Source: Panacibacter ginsenosidivorans (lineage in GTDB: Bacteria > Bacteroidota > Bacteroidia > Chitinophagales > Chitinophagaceae). Taken from it: DNA of 64,000 bases. The position numbers and the translations under genes are program-made. Under the pieces are notes generated by a model, which was not told where the DNA came from, ran no database searches, and saw only the letters and a list, made by a program, of their open reading frames with translations. The stretch covers positions 558,001-622,000 of the forward strand of contig NZ_CP042435.1 of NCBI RefSeq assembly GCF_007971225.1. The letters are read 5' to 3'. Numbering within the stretch: the first letter of the stretch is position 1; every line of letters begins with the position of its first letter. This document shows positions 45,474 to 54,148 of this stretch, piece after piece.

Positions 45474-45475
45474 TT

Positions 45476-45883
45476 ATGCCTGAATATAAATATCAAGACA
45501 TAACGCAAAAGATTATTGGTGCTGCAATGAAAGTTCATGCAACACTTGGCAACGGGTTTCAGGAAGTAATTTATCAACGCGCACTTGCAATTGAGCTTCG
45601 TTATGCAGGCTTAAGTTTTGAAAGAGAGTTTAGCATGAAATTATTTTACAGAGATGAAGAAATTGGAGAAAGACGAGTTGACTTTTTAATTGAAGGCAAA
45701 ATTATGATTGAATTAAAAGCCCTGACACAATTAGAAAATGTTCATCTGGCACAAGCGAAGAATTATTTAGAAGCTTACAATGTTGAAGTTGGGTTATTAT
45801 TAAATTTTGGAACAAGCAGTCTGGAGGTTAAAAGACTTGGCAACAACAAATATAATCCCAGCTTCAATCCTGTAAATCCATAA
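45476..45883 (+). CDS. GxxExxY protein (PD-(D/E)XK nuclease-like)
   Basis: A 135-residue protein of the GxxExxY family, named for the motif seen here in GFQEVIY. The downstream segment RRVDFLIEGKIMIELKAL has the D...ExK spacing of PD-(D/E)XK nucleases, so a DNA-cleaving or nicking role is possible but unproven. Its last residues (PSFNPVNP) and stop codon are encoded inside the right inverted repeat. The gene interrupts the trp operon between trpF and trpB. Multi-copy members are known from Bacteroidota. Confidence 0.88.
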   Translation: MPEYKYQDITQKIIGAAMKVHATLGNGFQEVIYQRALAIELRYAGLSFEREFSMKLFYRDEEIGERRVDFLIEGKIMIELKALTQLENVHLAQAKNYLEAYNVEVGLLLNFGTSSLEVKRLGNNKYNPSFNPVNP

Positions 45884-45909
45884 ATCCACCCAAATCATGG
45901 TTCAGACAA
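45862..45909 (-). repeat. Right inverted repeat of the GxxExxY unit
   Basis: It ends in AAATCATGGTTCAGACAA. It carries the stop codon of the GxxExxY gene (45881-45883) and the start codon of the next gene (45897). Confidence 0.7.
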
Positions 45910-46391
45910 GAATAGCAACAGACAAAGATTTACCGCAAATACTTGACATCTACAATGATGCCATTTTAAACACAACTGCTGTGTATGATTATGAACCGCA
46001 CACATTAGACATGCGCAGGCAATGGTTTGAAACAAAGCAACAGCAAGGATTTCCGGTATTTGTAGCAGAAGAGAATAATGAAGTGCTTGGCTTTAGTTCA
46101 ATTGGTCCATTTCGCGCATGGGCTGGTTATAAATATTCTGTAGAGAATTCCATTTATGTAAAAGACGGGCAACGTGGCAAAGGAATTGGTAAATTATTAA
46201 TGCAACCATTGATTGATGCCGCAAAAGAAATGAAGCTTCATACTATCATTGCAGGCATTGATGCAGACAACAAACTAAGTATAGATTTTCATAAACAATT
46301 TGGTTTTGAAGAAGCGGGGCATTTAAAACAAATAGGCTGGAAATTTGACAGGTGGCTGGACTTGGTTTTTATGCAATTACTAATCAAATGA
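45897..46391 (+). CDS. GNAT acetyltransferase (phosphinothricin/methionine sulfoximine acetyltransferase-like)
   Basis: A 164-residue protein with the PAT-like GNAT pattern: IATDKDLPQILDIYNDAI at the start, the acetyl-CoA loop DGQRGKGIGKLLM, and ends in KQIGWKFDRWLDLVFMQ. Homologues acetylate methionine sulfoximine and similar amino acids. Its first four residues (MVQT) come from the inverted repeat of the GxxExxY unit, so the natural start may have been altered. It is co-oriented with the trp genes. Confidence 0.92.
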   Translation: MVQTRIATDKDLPQILDIYNDAILNTTAVYDYEPHTLDMRRQWFETKQQQGFPVFVAEENNEVLGFSSIGPFRAWAGYKYSVENSIYVKDGQRGKGIGKLLMQPLIDAAKEMKLHTIIAGIDADNKLSIDFHKQFGFEEAGHLKQIGWKFDRWLDLVFMQLLIK

Positions 46392-46395
46392 GTCG

Positions 46396-47037
46396 ATGAG
46401 ATTATTATCTAAGTATAATTTATTAGTGACATTTATTTTGCTCTCCATAGGATCACATGGGCAAAGCAAAAATATCAATGATACAATATCAATTTATAAG
46501 GCGGTATTATTGGATTTTGAAGGGAAAAATAATGCTTTCGTTATTTATGAAAAAAGCTCGTCGGCTATAAAGAAAGAATCTTTAAACAATGCAGTAAAGA
46601 ATAATAAAATCTGCTTCTTAAATTTTTTTGATAATGACACCATTTCGACAGATACAGAACTTGATGCTTCATGGAGTATAGTTATCGAGGGTTTGCGCGA
46701 AGCAAAGTTAGAAAAGGTCGCTATTCCGAACATCAAAGGGCTTGATATCACTTTCATAAGTGATAGTGATATAGAAAAGATGGATAATGATGTAGACGGG
46801 ATAAAAGATGATCGAAAAGATATAAATGCATTTTGGAAAAGTTTTTATAAAAAATTCCCAAAAGCAATTGGTCTTTTAAGTCTTTCCACAATTTTCTTTA
46901 ATGAAGAGAAAAATAAGGCTATTGTTCACGATACAATAATAAGCGGTTTTAGAAGTGGAGGTTCTTCGTATTCTTTTTTGGACAACAAAAATGGATCATG
47001 GAAAATGATTTATGTGTATTCAGAAATGGTTTTTTAA
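46396..47037 (+). CDS. Hypothetical exported protein in the trp cluster
   Basis: A 213-residue protein that I do not recognise. The first 23 residues are a signal peptide (LLVTFILLSIGSHGQ). The rest is charged and has no known motif, although DNDVDGIKDDRKDIN resembles a short Asp-rich loop. It starts 4 bp after the GNAT stop and may be co-transcribed. A link to tryptophan synthesis is not apparent. Confidence 0.7.
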   Translation: MRLLSKYNLLVTFILLSIGSHGQSKNINDTISIYKAVLLDFEGKNNAFVIYEKSSSAIKKESLNNAVKNNKICFLNFFDNDTISTDTELDASWSIVIEGLREAKLEKVAIPNIKGLDITFISDSDIEKMDNDVDGIKDDRKDINAFWKSFYKKFPKAIGLLSLSTIFFNEEKNKAIVHDTIISGFRSGGSSYSFLDNKNGSWKMIYVYSEMVF

Positions 47038-47107
47038 AATCAAAAAAGTGGACAGTAGTTGATTTTACAATTGTAAATAAGTCAAAGAAGTCAAATAATG
47101 TTTTTCA

Positions 47108-47165
47108 GTACAAGAGTGCGACGCAAGAAAAGCATCATAGTAATTCAAAAGTTGGGCTCATAAAA
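47108..47165 (-). repeat. Dispersed intergenic unit, A type, single
   Basis: The core is at 47108-47127 and the outer end TTGGGCTCATAAAAAATA reaches within 10 bp of the trpB ATG. Confidence 0.88.
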
Positions 47166-47173
47166 AATATACA

Positions 47174-48394
47174 ATGATAAACATAACAACACCGCTGAAT
47201 AAAGGCACATATAAGCAACCAAATATTTTTGGTTACTACGGAAATTTTGGTGGTGCATATATTCCGGAAATGCTGCATCGCAATGTGGAAGAGTTACGCA
47301 CAAGATACCTGGAGATAATGTATGATGATGCGTTTCAAAAAGAGTTTAAAGATTTGCTGCATGATTATGTGGGCAGACCAACGCCGCTCTACCTGGCAAA
47401 GCGTTTGAGCAAATTGCACAACACAAATATATATCTGAAACGTGAAGATTTGAATCATACCGGTGCGCATAAAATCAATAATACCGTCGGGCAAATTTTG
47501 CTTGCGTTAAAGCTTGGCAAGAAACGCATTATTGCAGAAACAGGTGCCGGTCAGCATGGTGTGGCAACAGCAACGGTGTGCGCATTGAAAGGTATTGAAT
47601 GTGTTGTGTACATGGGTTCGAAAGATATTGAACGGCAGGCCCCAAATGTTGCACGCATGAAGATGCTTGGTGCAAAAGTGGTGCCTGCAACAAGTGGCAG
47701 TCAAACGCTGAAAGATGCTACCAATGAGGCTATCAGGGCATGGATCAATGATCCGCTTGATACGCATTATATCATCGGTAGCGTGGTTGGTCCGCATCCG
47801 TACCCTGATATGGTGGCGCGTTTTCAAAGCATCATCAGCGAAGAAACGCGTTGGCAGTTGAAAGAAAAAACAGGCACCGAATTACCCACGCATGTAATGG
47901 CTTGTGTTGGTGGTGGCAGCAATGCGGCGGGCATGTTCTATCATTATCTTGATGAGTTGAGTGTGCAGTTGGTGGCTGTTGAAGCGGCTGGTCATGGTGT
48001 TAACAGCGGCATGAGTGCGGCAACTACGCAGCTTGGTAAGCCCGGCATTTTGCATGGCAGTAAAAGTCTCGTTATGCAAACTGAAGATGGTCAGGTTGTG
48101 GAGCCACACAGCATTTCAGCGGGCTTGGATTATCCGGGTGTGGGTCCCTTGCATGCACATTTGTATGAGAGTGGTCGCGGCACATTCTTAAGTGCAACAG
48201 ATGATGAAAGTTTGAAAGCTGCATTTGAATTGGCTAAACTTGAAGGCATTATTCCTGCATTAGAAAGTGCACATGCATTGGCAGCGTTGCATCAAATGAA
48301 ATTTAAACAGAGTGATGTTGTTGTTGTTTGTTTGAGTGGCAGAGGTGATAAAGATCTGGCGACGTATATGAAAGCCATGGATATTAAAGAATAA
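47174..48394 (+). CDS. trpB: Tryptophan synthase beta chain
   Basis: A 406-residue PLP enzyme that condenses indole with serine. The PLP Lys is in [11 protein letters not shown], the phosphate-binding loop in [12 protein letters not shown], and the N-terminal [10 protein letters not shown] is typical of the TrpB1 type. trpA follows after 95 bp. Repeat units face it from both sides: one ends 8 bp before its ATG, the other begins within about 5 bp of its stop. Confidence 0.97.
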   Translation: MINITTPLNKGTYKQPNIFGYYGNFGGAYIPEMLHRNVEELRTRYLEIMYDDAFQKEFKDLLHDYVGRPTPLYLAKRLSKLHNTNIYLKREDLNHTGAHKINNTVGQILLALKLGKKRIIAETGAGQHGVATATVCALKGIECVVYMGSKDIERQAPNVARMKMLGAKVVPATSGSQTLKDATNEAIRAWINDPLDTHYIIGSVVGPHPYPDMVARFQSIISEETRWQLKEKTGTELPTHVMACVGGGSNAAGMFYHYLDELSVQLVAVEAAGHGVNSGMSAATTQLGKPGILHGSKSLVMQTEDGQVVEPHSISAGLDYPGVGPLHAHLYESGRGTFLSATDDESLKAAFELAKLEGIIPALESAHALAALHQMKFKQSDVVVVCLSGRGDKDLATYMKAMDIKE

Positions 48395-48396
48395 TT

Positions 48397-48454
48397 TTTT
48401 TATGTACTAATCTTTTGAATAAGCATTAAACATCGTTGCGTCGCACACTTGTAC
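48397..48454 (+). repeat. Dispersed intergenic unit, A type, single
   Basis: The outer end TTTTTTATGTACTAATC is at about 48397 and the core GTTGCGTCGCACACTTGTAC at 48435-48454. It lies between trpB and trpA. Confidence 0.88.
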
Positions 48455-48489
48455 TGATAGAATATAATTGAGCAATAAAGAATCAATCA

Positions 48490-49260
48490 ATGAACAGGTT
48501 AGAAGAATTATTCCAAAGAAAAAAAGAAAGAGTACTTAACGTCTATTGCACTGCTGGCTATCCACAGTTAGACAGTACAATAAAAGTAATGAAAGCATTA
48601 CAGGATAATGGTGCTGACCTTATTGAACTTGGCATGCCTTACAGTGATCCACTTGCAGACGGACCAGTGATACAAGCCAGTGGCAGCAAGGCTTTAGAGA
48701 ATGGAATGAGCATTGATGTTTTATTTCAACAGCTAAAAGATTTTAGAAAAGAAATTTATGTGCCAGTTATTTTGATGGGCTACATGAACCCGGTTTTACA
48801 ATTTGGCTTTGAAAAATTTTGTCAATACTGTGCCGATGCACCAATAGATGGATTAATTCTTCCTGACTTACCGGAGCATGAATTTGAAACAGAGTATGGT
48901 GAAATTATTCAGCGTTATGGATTAGATTTTATTTTTCTTGTAACGCCGGAAACATCAGAAGAACGGATAAAAAAATTAGACTCATTAAGTCGCGGTTTCT
49001 TATATGCGGTCTCCTCCTCTTCTATTACAGGAAGCGATAAAGATTTTTCACCTGTAGAAACTTACCTGGAAAGATTGCAAAAGATGAACTTAAAGAATCC
49101 AATCCTTGTTGGCTTTGGTATAAAAGATAAGCACACATTTGGTATGGCTTGCAGTCATGCAAATGGGGCAATAATAGGAACTGCATACATCAAAGCATTG
49201 GAAAATACAACAGATATTGAAAGAACAACAAAAATATTTCTTGATTCTATTTTGAAATAA
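48490..49260 (+). CDS. trpA: Tryptophan synthase alpha chain
   Basis: A 256-residue TIM barrel that releases indole from indole-3-glycerol phosphate. The catalytic Glu is in LIELGMPYSDPLADGPVIQ and the Asp in DGLILPDLPEHE; the mobile-loop region and VGFGIKDKHTF phosphate site are present. Its stop overlaps the hisH start by 1 bp (TAATG), so the trp and his genes are translationally coupled. Confidence 0.96.
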   Translation: MNRLEELFQRKKERVLNVYCTAGYPQLDSTIKVMKALQDNGADLIELGMPYSDPLADGPVIQASGSKALENGMSIDVLFQQLKDFRKEIYVPVILMGYMNPVLQFGFEKFCQYCADAPIDGLILPDLPEHEFETEYGEIIQRYGLDFIFLVTPETSEERIKKLDSLSRGFLYAVSSSSITGSDKDFSPVETYLERLQKMNLKNPILVGFGIKDKHTFGMACSHANGAIIGTAYIKALENTTDIERTTKIFLDSILK

Positions 49261-49850
49261 TGAATTTAATTATCGTAAAATATAATGCGGGCAACATTCA
49301 ATCTGTTCTTTATGCATTGGAAAGAATAGGTGCAGAAGCTGTTGTTACGGATGATCATGAAAAGATAAAGTCTGCAGATAAAGTAATCTTTCCGGGAGTG
49401 GGAGAAGCCAGCAGCGCCATGCGTTATTTAAAAGAAAGGGGATTAGATGTATTACTTAAAAGCCTAACACAACCTGTACTTGGTGTTTGTCTTGGCATGC
49501 AGTTAATGTGTAAGTATTCTGAGGAAAATGATACTAAATGCATCGGAATTTTTGACGAAGAAGTAAAACAGTTCAAACCAACAGATAAATCAATTAAAGT
49601 ACCGCAAATTGGTTGGAACAATATTTACAATTTGAAGACTGATCTTTTTAAAGGACTCGCAGATAACAGCTACTGTTATTTTGTACATAGCTACTATGCC
49701 GCATTGGGTGCACATACCATTGCAACGACAAATTATGTGCAGCCCTACAGTTCAGGTTTGCACAGAGATAATTTCTATGGTGTACAATTTCATCCGGAAA
49801 AAAGTGCACAGGTCGGAGAAAGCATTCTTAAAAATTTTATAGAGATGTAG
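49260..49850 (+). CDS. hisH: Imidazole glycerol phosphate synthase, glutaminase subunit
   Basis: A 196-residue class I amidotransferase. The catalytic Cys is in LGVCLGMQLM and the His-Glu in YGVQFHPEKSAQ. It supplies ammonia to HisF, with which it forms the synthase. It begins on the last base of trpA. A 32-bp palindrome follows its stop. Confidence 0.95.
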   Translation: MNLIIVKYNAGNIQSVLYALERIGAEAVVTDDHEKIKSADKVIFPGVGEASSAMRYLKERGLDVLLKSLTQPVLGVCLGMQLMCKYSEENDTKCIGIFDEEVKQFKPTDKSIKVPQIGWNNIYNLKTDLFKGLADNSYCYFVHSYYAALGAHTIATTNYVQPYSSGLHRDNFYGVQFHPEKSAQVGESILKNFIEM

Positions 49851-49856
49851 ATATGG

Positions 49857-49890
49857 AAACCTAACAGGTTTTAAAACCTGTTAGGTTTTA
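49857..49890. terminator. Perfect 32-bp palindrome after hisH
   Basis: The left arm AAACCTAACAGGTTTT (49857-49872) and right arm AAAACCTGTTAGGTTT (49873-49888) are exactly complementary with no fixed loop. It can act as a terminator in either direction, and similar AACCTGTTAGG palindromes are familiar repeats in Bacteroidota. Confidence 0.75.
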
Positions 49891-49896
49891 ATCAAT

Positions 49897-49955
49897 GTAC
49901 AAGTGTGCGACGCAACGCAGCTCAATATATAAGTAAAAGAAGGACTCATAAAAAA
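49897..49955 (-). repeat. Dispersed intergenic unit, A type, single
   Basis: The core is at 49897-49916 and the outer end GGACTCATAAAAAAATT reaches about 10 bp before the decarboxylase start. Confidence 0.88.
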
Positions 49956-49964
49956 ATTACAGAT

Positions 49965-51371
49965 ATGAATGCCATTTTACAAAACGACCTCAATAATATA
50001 TCTGCAATACTTGAATCAGTAAAAGATTTGAGTAACACTTATCTTGAAAATATTCAGGGCAGGGCTACATCAAAATCAAATGCTGAATTTAAATTATCTG
50101 CATTACCACAAACAGGTTTAGGATATGTAGCAACGCAACAATTATTTGAGGAAGGGTTTCTTGACAATATTGTTGCCTCATCAGGGCCACGTTACTGGGG
50201 CTTTGTTACTGGCGGTACAACACCTGCGGCCATTGCAGGAGACTGGCTGGCTGCCGTGTTTGATCAGAATACACAAAGTGAAAAAGGCAATGGTGATGTT
50301 TCTGCAAAACTGGAACTGCATACCATCAAATTATTGTTACAATTATTTGAATTACCGGAAGTGTTTATGGGGGCATTTGTAACAGGCGCCACCATGTCAA
50401 ACTTTACAGGACTGGCAGTAGCAAGGCAATGGTATGGTAAACAAAAAGGATACGATGTTGCTATAGAAGGTATCAAAAGCAGTATAAAAATTTATACTGC
50501 CGTGCCACACTCTTCTGCAATAAAATCGTTGGCAATGCTTGGTATCGGCAGCAGCAATGTTATCATGATACCAACTTTGCCTGAACGCGAATGCATGGAT
50601 ACAAAAGCATTTGAATACATGATCAGCGAGCATCCGCAAGAACCTTTTATTCTAATAGCAAGTGGTGGAACAGTTAACACTGTTGATTTTGATGATATGC
50701 AATTCATTGCATCATTAAAAAGGAAATACCATTTTTGGTGGCATATTGATGCAGCCTTTGGAGGGTTCGCCGCATGTGCGCCTGCATACAAAAATTTATT
50801 AAAAGGTTGGGAACTGGCAGACAGCATTACAGTTGATAATCACAAATGGTTGAACGTCCCTTATGACAGTGCAGTGATCTTTACACGCAAAGAACATGCA
50901 ATGCTGCAGGTACAGACATTCCAGAATTCTAATGCGCCCTACCTTGGTGATCCGCTTCAGAACTTTACTTATTTAAATTATGTGCCGGAAAATTCAAGAC
51001 GTTTCAGGGCTTTGCCTGCATGGTTTACATTAATGGCTTATGGTAAAGATGGTCACAGGCAAATCGTTGAACATAATATCAGTCTTGCACAACAACTTGG
51101 TGAAGCTTTAGAAAATTCTTCTTATTTCAAATTGGCAGCACCCGTAAGGTTGAATACCGTTTGCTTTACCATAAAAGATACAAACAATGCTAAAGAGAAG
51201 ATAGCAACACTTCTAAATGAATTAAATAAACGTGGTAAAGTTTTTATGACGCCAACTGTTTACAAAAGTCAGTTTTGTATTCGTGCAGCTTTTGTTAATT
51301 ACAGAACAACAACGGAAGATGTACAAATAGCTATCACTGAATTGAAAGAAGTTTATGAACTAACAAAATAA
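49965..51371 (+). CDS. Group II PLP-dependent amino acid decarboxylase
   Basis: A 468-residue enzyme of the aromatic-L-amino-acid/glutamate decarboxylase superfamily. The PLP Lys is in ITVDNHKWLNVPYD, the cofactor Asp in WWHIDAAFGGF, and the substrate-side SSGPRYWGFVTGGTTP is standard. The start at 49965 is preferred to one 20 codons earlier that lies inside the repeat unit. Location between hisH and hisA, within a trp-his cluster, suggests an aromatic or histidine-related substrate, but the sequence does not settle it. hisA follows after 3 bp. Confidence 0.88.
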   Translation: MNAILQNDLNNISAILESVKDLSNTYLENIQGRATSKSNAEFKLSALPQTGLGYVATQQLFEEGFLDNIVASSGPRYWGFVTGGTTPAAIAGDWLAAVFDQNTQSEKGNGDVSAKLELHTIKLLLQLFELPEVFMGAFVTGATMSNFTGLAVARQWYGKQKGYDVAIEGIKSSIKIYTAVPHSSAIKSLAMLGIGSSNVIMIPTLPERECMDTKAFEYMISEHPQEPFILIASGGTVNTVDFDDMQFIASLKRKYHFWWHIDAAFGGFAACAPAYKNLLKGWELADSITVDNHKWLNVPYDSAVIFTRKEHAMLQVQTFQNSNAPYLGDPLQNFTYLNYVPENSRRFRALPAWFTLMAYGKDGHRQIVEHNISLAQQLGEALENSSYFKLAAPVRLNTVCFTIKDTNNAKEKIATLLNELNKRGKVFMTPTVYKSQFCIRAAFVNYRTTTEDVQIAITELKEVYELTK

Positions 51372-51374
51372 AAG

Positions 51375-52094
51375 ATGCAGATAATTCCGGCAATAGATAT
51401 TATAGATGGAAAATGTGTTCGCTTAACACAGGGCGATTATGACCAAAAGAAAATATACAATGAACATCCTTTAGAAGTAGCTAAAGAGTTTGAAGAGGCA
51501 GGATTGCAGCGTTTGCATCTTGTAGATCTTGATGGTGCAAAAGCAGGTTCTGTAAAGAACTGGAAAGTATTGGAAACAATTGCTGCGAAAACATCTTTGA
51601 TGATTGACTTTGGTGGTGGTATAAAAAAAGAAGAAGATGTAAAAATTGTTTTCAATTCCGGTGCCGTTCTCGCAACGATTGGAAGCCTTGCTGTAAAGAA
51701 TGAATTTGAATTTGTAAAATGGTTGCTCACATTTGGTGCAGATAAATTTTTACTTGGCGCAGATGTTAAAGAAGAAAAAATTGCAGTAAGTGGCTGGCTT
51801 GAAACAACAGATGTTTGGATCTATGACTTTATGCAGAAGTACATTGGTCATGGTGTGCAGCAAATATTCTGCACAGATGTAAGCAAAGATGGAAAGCTTG
51901 AAGGCCCGTCAATTCACTTATACAAAAACATAATTACAAAATTTCCTAAACTGCATTTTATTGCAAGCGGTGGGGTAAGCTCACTTAAAGATTTAGAAGA
52001 GTTGAAAGAGATCGGCTGTAGCGGTGCTATTGTTGGTAAAGCCATTTATGAAAACAGAATTTCGCTAACCGATTTAAAAAAGTTCATACTATGA
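51375..52094 (+). CDS. hisA: ProFAR isomerase
   Basis: A 239-residue TIM barrel. The first catalytic Asp is in [19 protein letters not shown], the duplicated half starts at [17 protein letters not shown], and the phosphate sites are [11 protein letters not shown] and [10 protein letters not shown]. Its stop overlaps the hisF start by four bases (ATGA). Confidence 0.96.
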   Translation: MQIIPAIDIIDGKCVRLTQGDYDQKKIYNEHPLEVAKEFEEAGLQRLHLVDLDGAKAGSVKNWKVLETIAAKTSLMIDFGGGIKKEEDVKIVFNSGAVLATIGSLAVKNEFEFVKWLLTFGADKFLLGADVKEEKIAVSGWLETTDVWIYDFMQKYIGHGVQQIFCTDVSKDGKLEGPSIHLYKNIITKFPKLHFIASGGVSSLKDLEELKEIGCSGAIVGKAIYENRISLTDLKKFIL

Positions 52095-52906
52095 ATCTGA
52101 CAGAAACTAATGAACAGGTTTCAGGTTCCCCCTTTAGGGGGCGGAGGGGGCTTTGCAAACGCATCATACCATGCCTTGATATAAAAGATGGACGCACTGT
52201 CAAAGGCACCAACTTTGTCGATCTTCGTGATGCAGGCGATCCTGTTGAACTTGGTGCATTGTATGCACAACAAGGCGCCGACGAGCTGGTATTTCTTGAT
52301 ATTACGGCAACTTTTGAAAAACGAAAAACACTTAGCGAACTGGTAAACAAAATTTCACATCACATCAATATTCCATTTACTGTAGGCGGGGGTATTTCCT
52401 CAGTTAAAGATGTTAGTGTGTTGCTCCAAAATGGCGCTGATAAAATCTCTGTTAACACCGCAGCTTTCAAACGCCCTGCATTAATAAGAGAACTGGAAAA
52501 AGATTTTGGCAGCCAATGTGTAGTACTTGCGATTGATACAAAAAAAGAAGCAGACGGCGAATGGTATGTATATCTCAACGGAGGCAGAACGAAAACTGAA
52601 ATGAAATGTATTGATTGGTCAAGGCAGGCAGTTGATCTTGGCGCAGGAGAAATTCTCTTAACTTCCATGAATCATGACGGAACGAAGCAAGGCTTTGCAT
52701 TGGATATTACCCATACACTTTCCACAACACTTCCTGTCCCTGTGATTGCAAGCGGGGGTGGTGGAACAATGCAGCACTTCGTAGATGTTTTTGAAAATGC
52801 AAAAGCAGATGCAGCTTTAGCAGCCAGCATTTTTCATTTTAAAGAAGTAGGAATTCCTGAATTGAAAGAGTATTTAGCAAATCACCATATAAATGTGAGG
52901 ATATGA
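52091..52906 (+). CDS. hisF: Imidazole glycerol phosphate synthase, cyclase subunit, with repeat-encoded N-terminus
   Basis: A 271-residue TIM barrel, about 20 longer than usual. From [20 protein letters not shown] onward it is standard: catalytic Asp in PCLDIK and in LAIDTKKE, phosphate sites in [11 protein letters not shown] and [10 protein letters not shown]. The first 22 residues ([21 protein letters not shown]) are foreign: the DNA at 52121-52154 is a copy of the CCCTTTAGGG palindrome family. No in-frame start exists closer to the barrel, and ATG 52091 overlaps the hisA stop, so the extension must be translated. Confidence 0.93.
   Translation: MNLTETNEQVSGSPFRGRRGLCKRIIPCLDIKDGRTVKGTNFVDLRDAGDPVELGALYAQQGADELVFLDITATFEKRKTLSELVNKISHHINIPFTVGGGISSVKDVSVLLQNGADKISVNTAAFKRPALIRELEKDFGSQCVVLAIDTKKEADGEWYVYLNGGRTKTEMKCIDWSRQAVDLGAGEILLTSMNHDGTKQGFALDITHTLSTTLPVPVIASGGGGTMQHFVDVFENAKADAALAASIFHFKEVGIPELKEYLANHHINVRI
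52121..52154. repeat. CCCTTTAGGG-type repeat inside the hisF 5' end
   Basis: TTCCCCCTTTAGGGGGCGGA followed by GGGGGCTT: the palindromic unit plus tail, in frame with hisF. Confidence 0.75.
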
Positions 52907-53098
52907 ATAATATCCCTTTACCTGGCGGGCTTCTTCTTATAATAATTGCTCTTTATTTTGGATTCTATGTAAATAAAAAGGAAAGATCGAAGAGAACAAT
53001 TAAATAAAGCAAGAAAAGCATATTTAGAAAACATAATTGAATTAAAAAGTAAAACAGATAAAGCCAATATTTCAGAATCTCGAAAAGGAGAGAGATAA
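52903..53098 (+). pseudogene. Small membrane protein, frame broken
   Basis: The frame begins at 52903, overlapping the hisF stop by 4 bp, and encodes one membrane helix (GGLLLIIIALYFGFYVNKKE) before stopping at 53007. A second frame, with no start of its own, continues with a charged tail (RREQLNKARKAYLENIIELK) to a stop at 53098. Together they look like one protein of about 65 residues interrupted by a one-base shift near 52980, either decay or an unproven frameshift. Confidence 0.45.
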
Positions 53099-53136
53099 AA
53101 ACAATTTATCACTGCTTGCAGAATAACGAATAGAAA

Positions 53137-53175
53137 GTTCAAGTGAGTGACACAACCGATGATGCCATGCAATCT
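53137..53175 (-). repeat. Dispersed intergenic unit, B type, single
   Basis: The core (one change) is at 53137-53156, followed by CGATGATGCCATG. It lies in the space between converging genes. Confidence 0.75.
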
Positions 53176-53208
53176 ACAGTTTGTATCAAAATATCTCTCT
53201 ATAAAACA

Positions 53209-53240
53209 AAGCCATCAAAAAAATTTGATGGCTTGTTGTT
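53209..53240 (-). terminator. Terminator of the lipoprotein gene
   Basis: The stem AAGCCATCAAA / TTTGATGGCTT (53209-53219 with 53224-53234) has a short loop. It lies 26 bp after the minus-strand stop. Confidence 0.8.
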
Positions 53241-53260
53241 TGCATGTTTCCGGGATGTTT

Positions 53261-54148
53261 TTATAAACTCAACGGCCAAAAATAAAGCGGTAGTGTAATT
53301 TCTTTTGCTGTACCTCCATTGATTGATAAAGTTGCTTTATTATCGCAGGTACCATCACCATAATCAAGATATTCTGTAAAATTCGAACTGCCACCTGTTA
53401 TGATGTGCAGTTGTATATCAATAGCACCCTTGGTTCTGAAATCACAACTTACCGGTTTAATTACATGATGTTCACTGTTTATTTGAGAAGACCATTGCAT
53501 TTCTGTAGCGCCATCAAGTGTTTCATTGCCTGATGCAGATCCGGTAATTTCAAAGACATCATCATGACGGTTAAGCGTGTTAACGCCTTCAATCTTTTTC
53601 CAGTAATTAACAGAGCTTATCGTTTTGGAGTCACCATCTGAAGTTGATAATATTTTCTCTGCAACATTTTTTATGACAGGCACATCTGCAGTTGAAGTAG
53701 AATCAATATAAGATTGCACCATACCTTTTATATTTATATCATCCACATAAAAATCCTCGAATGTTGTTACGCTTATCAATGTTCCGGGACTTGCTGTTAA
53801 TGCATCAGCATATACCGTGATGATTCTTTTCCCCTTACGCATAACGCCATCAGGTCCCATGCAGCCTGTGCCATAATCTACTGTTTTAACATGCGGATAT
53901 ACTGTTTTTAAAGTGTCATAAGTTATGGTTCTGCAATCTGCAGCAGAATCACTTCCCATAACATCTTCCATATCCATACTTTGAAGATTTGTTGCATCAG
54001 CAGCAACATTGGTTGCATTCATTAACAAGGTCTCTGTGGTTTGTTGGGATGTGGTTGAAGCAGAGCTTTCATTTTTTTTACAGGATAGTACGCATATGGT
54101 CAGCAAGGCACAAAGCGGTAATAACCGCCGTGACAAAGAAGGCTTCAT
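53261..54148 (-). CDS. Hypothetical lipoprotein
   Basis: A 295-residue protein with a clear lipobox (ICVLSCKKNES, Cys at about residue 23). After a Ser/Thr-rich linker comes a beta-rich domain with several Cys (AADCRTITYD, DYGTGCMGPDG, YGDGTCDNKAT). The DYGTGC and GxDG repetition resembles calcium- or sugar-binding surface domains, but I do not recognise the family. It is a single gene with its own terminator. Confidence 0.75.
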   Translation of the reverse strand: MKPSLSRRLLPLCALLTICVLSCKKNESSASTTSQQTTETLLMNATNVAADATNLQSMDMEDVMGSDSAADCRTITYDTLKTVYPHVKTVDYGTGCMGPDGVMRKGKRIITVYADALTASPGTLISVTTFEDFYVDDINIKGMVQSYIDSTSTADVPVIKNVAEKILSTSDGDSKTISSVNYWKKIEGVNTLNRHDDVFEITGSASGNETLDGATEMQWSSQINSEHHVIKPVSCDFRTKGAIDIQLHIITGGSSNFTEYLDYGDGTCDNKATLSINGGTAKEITLPLYFWPLSL

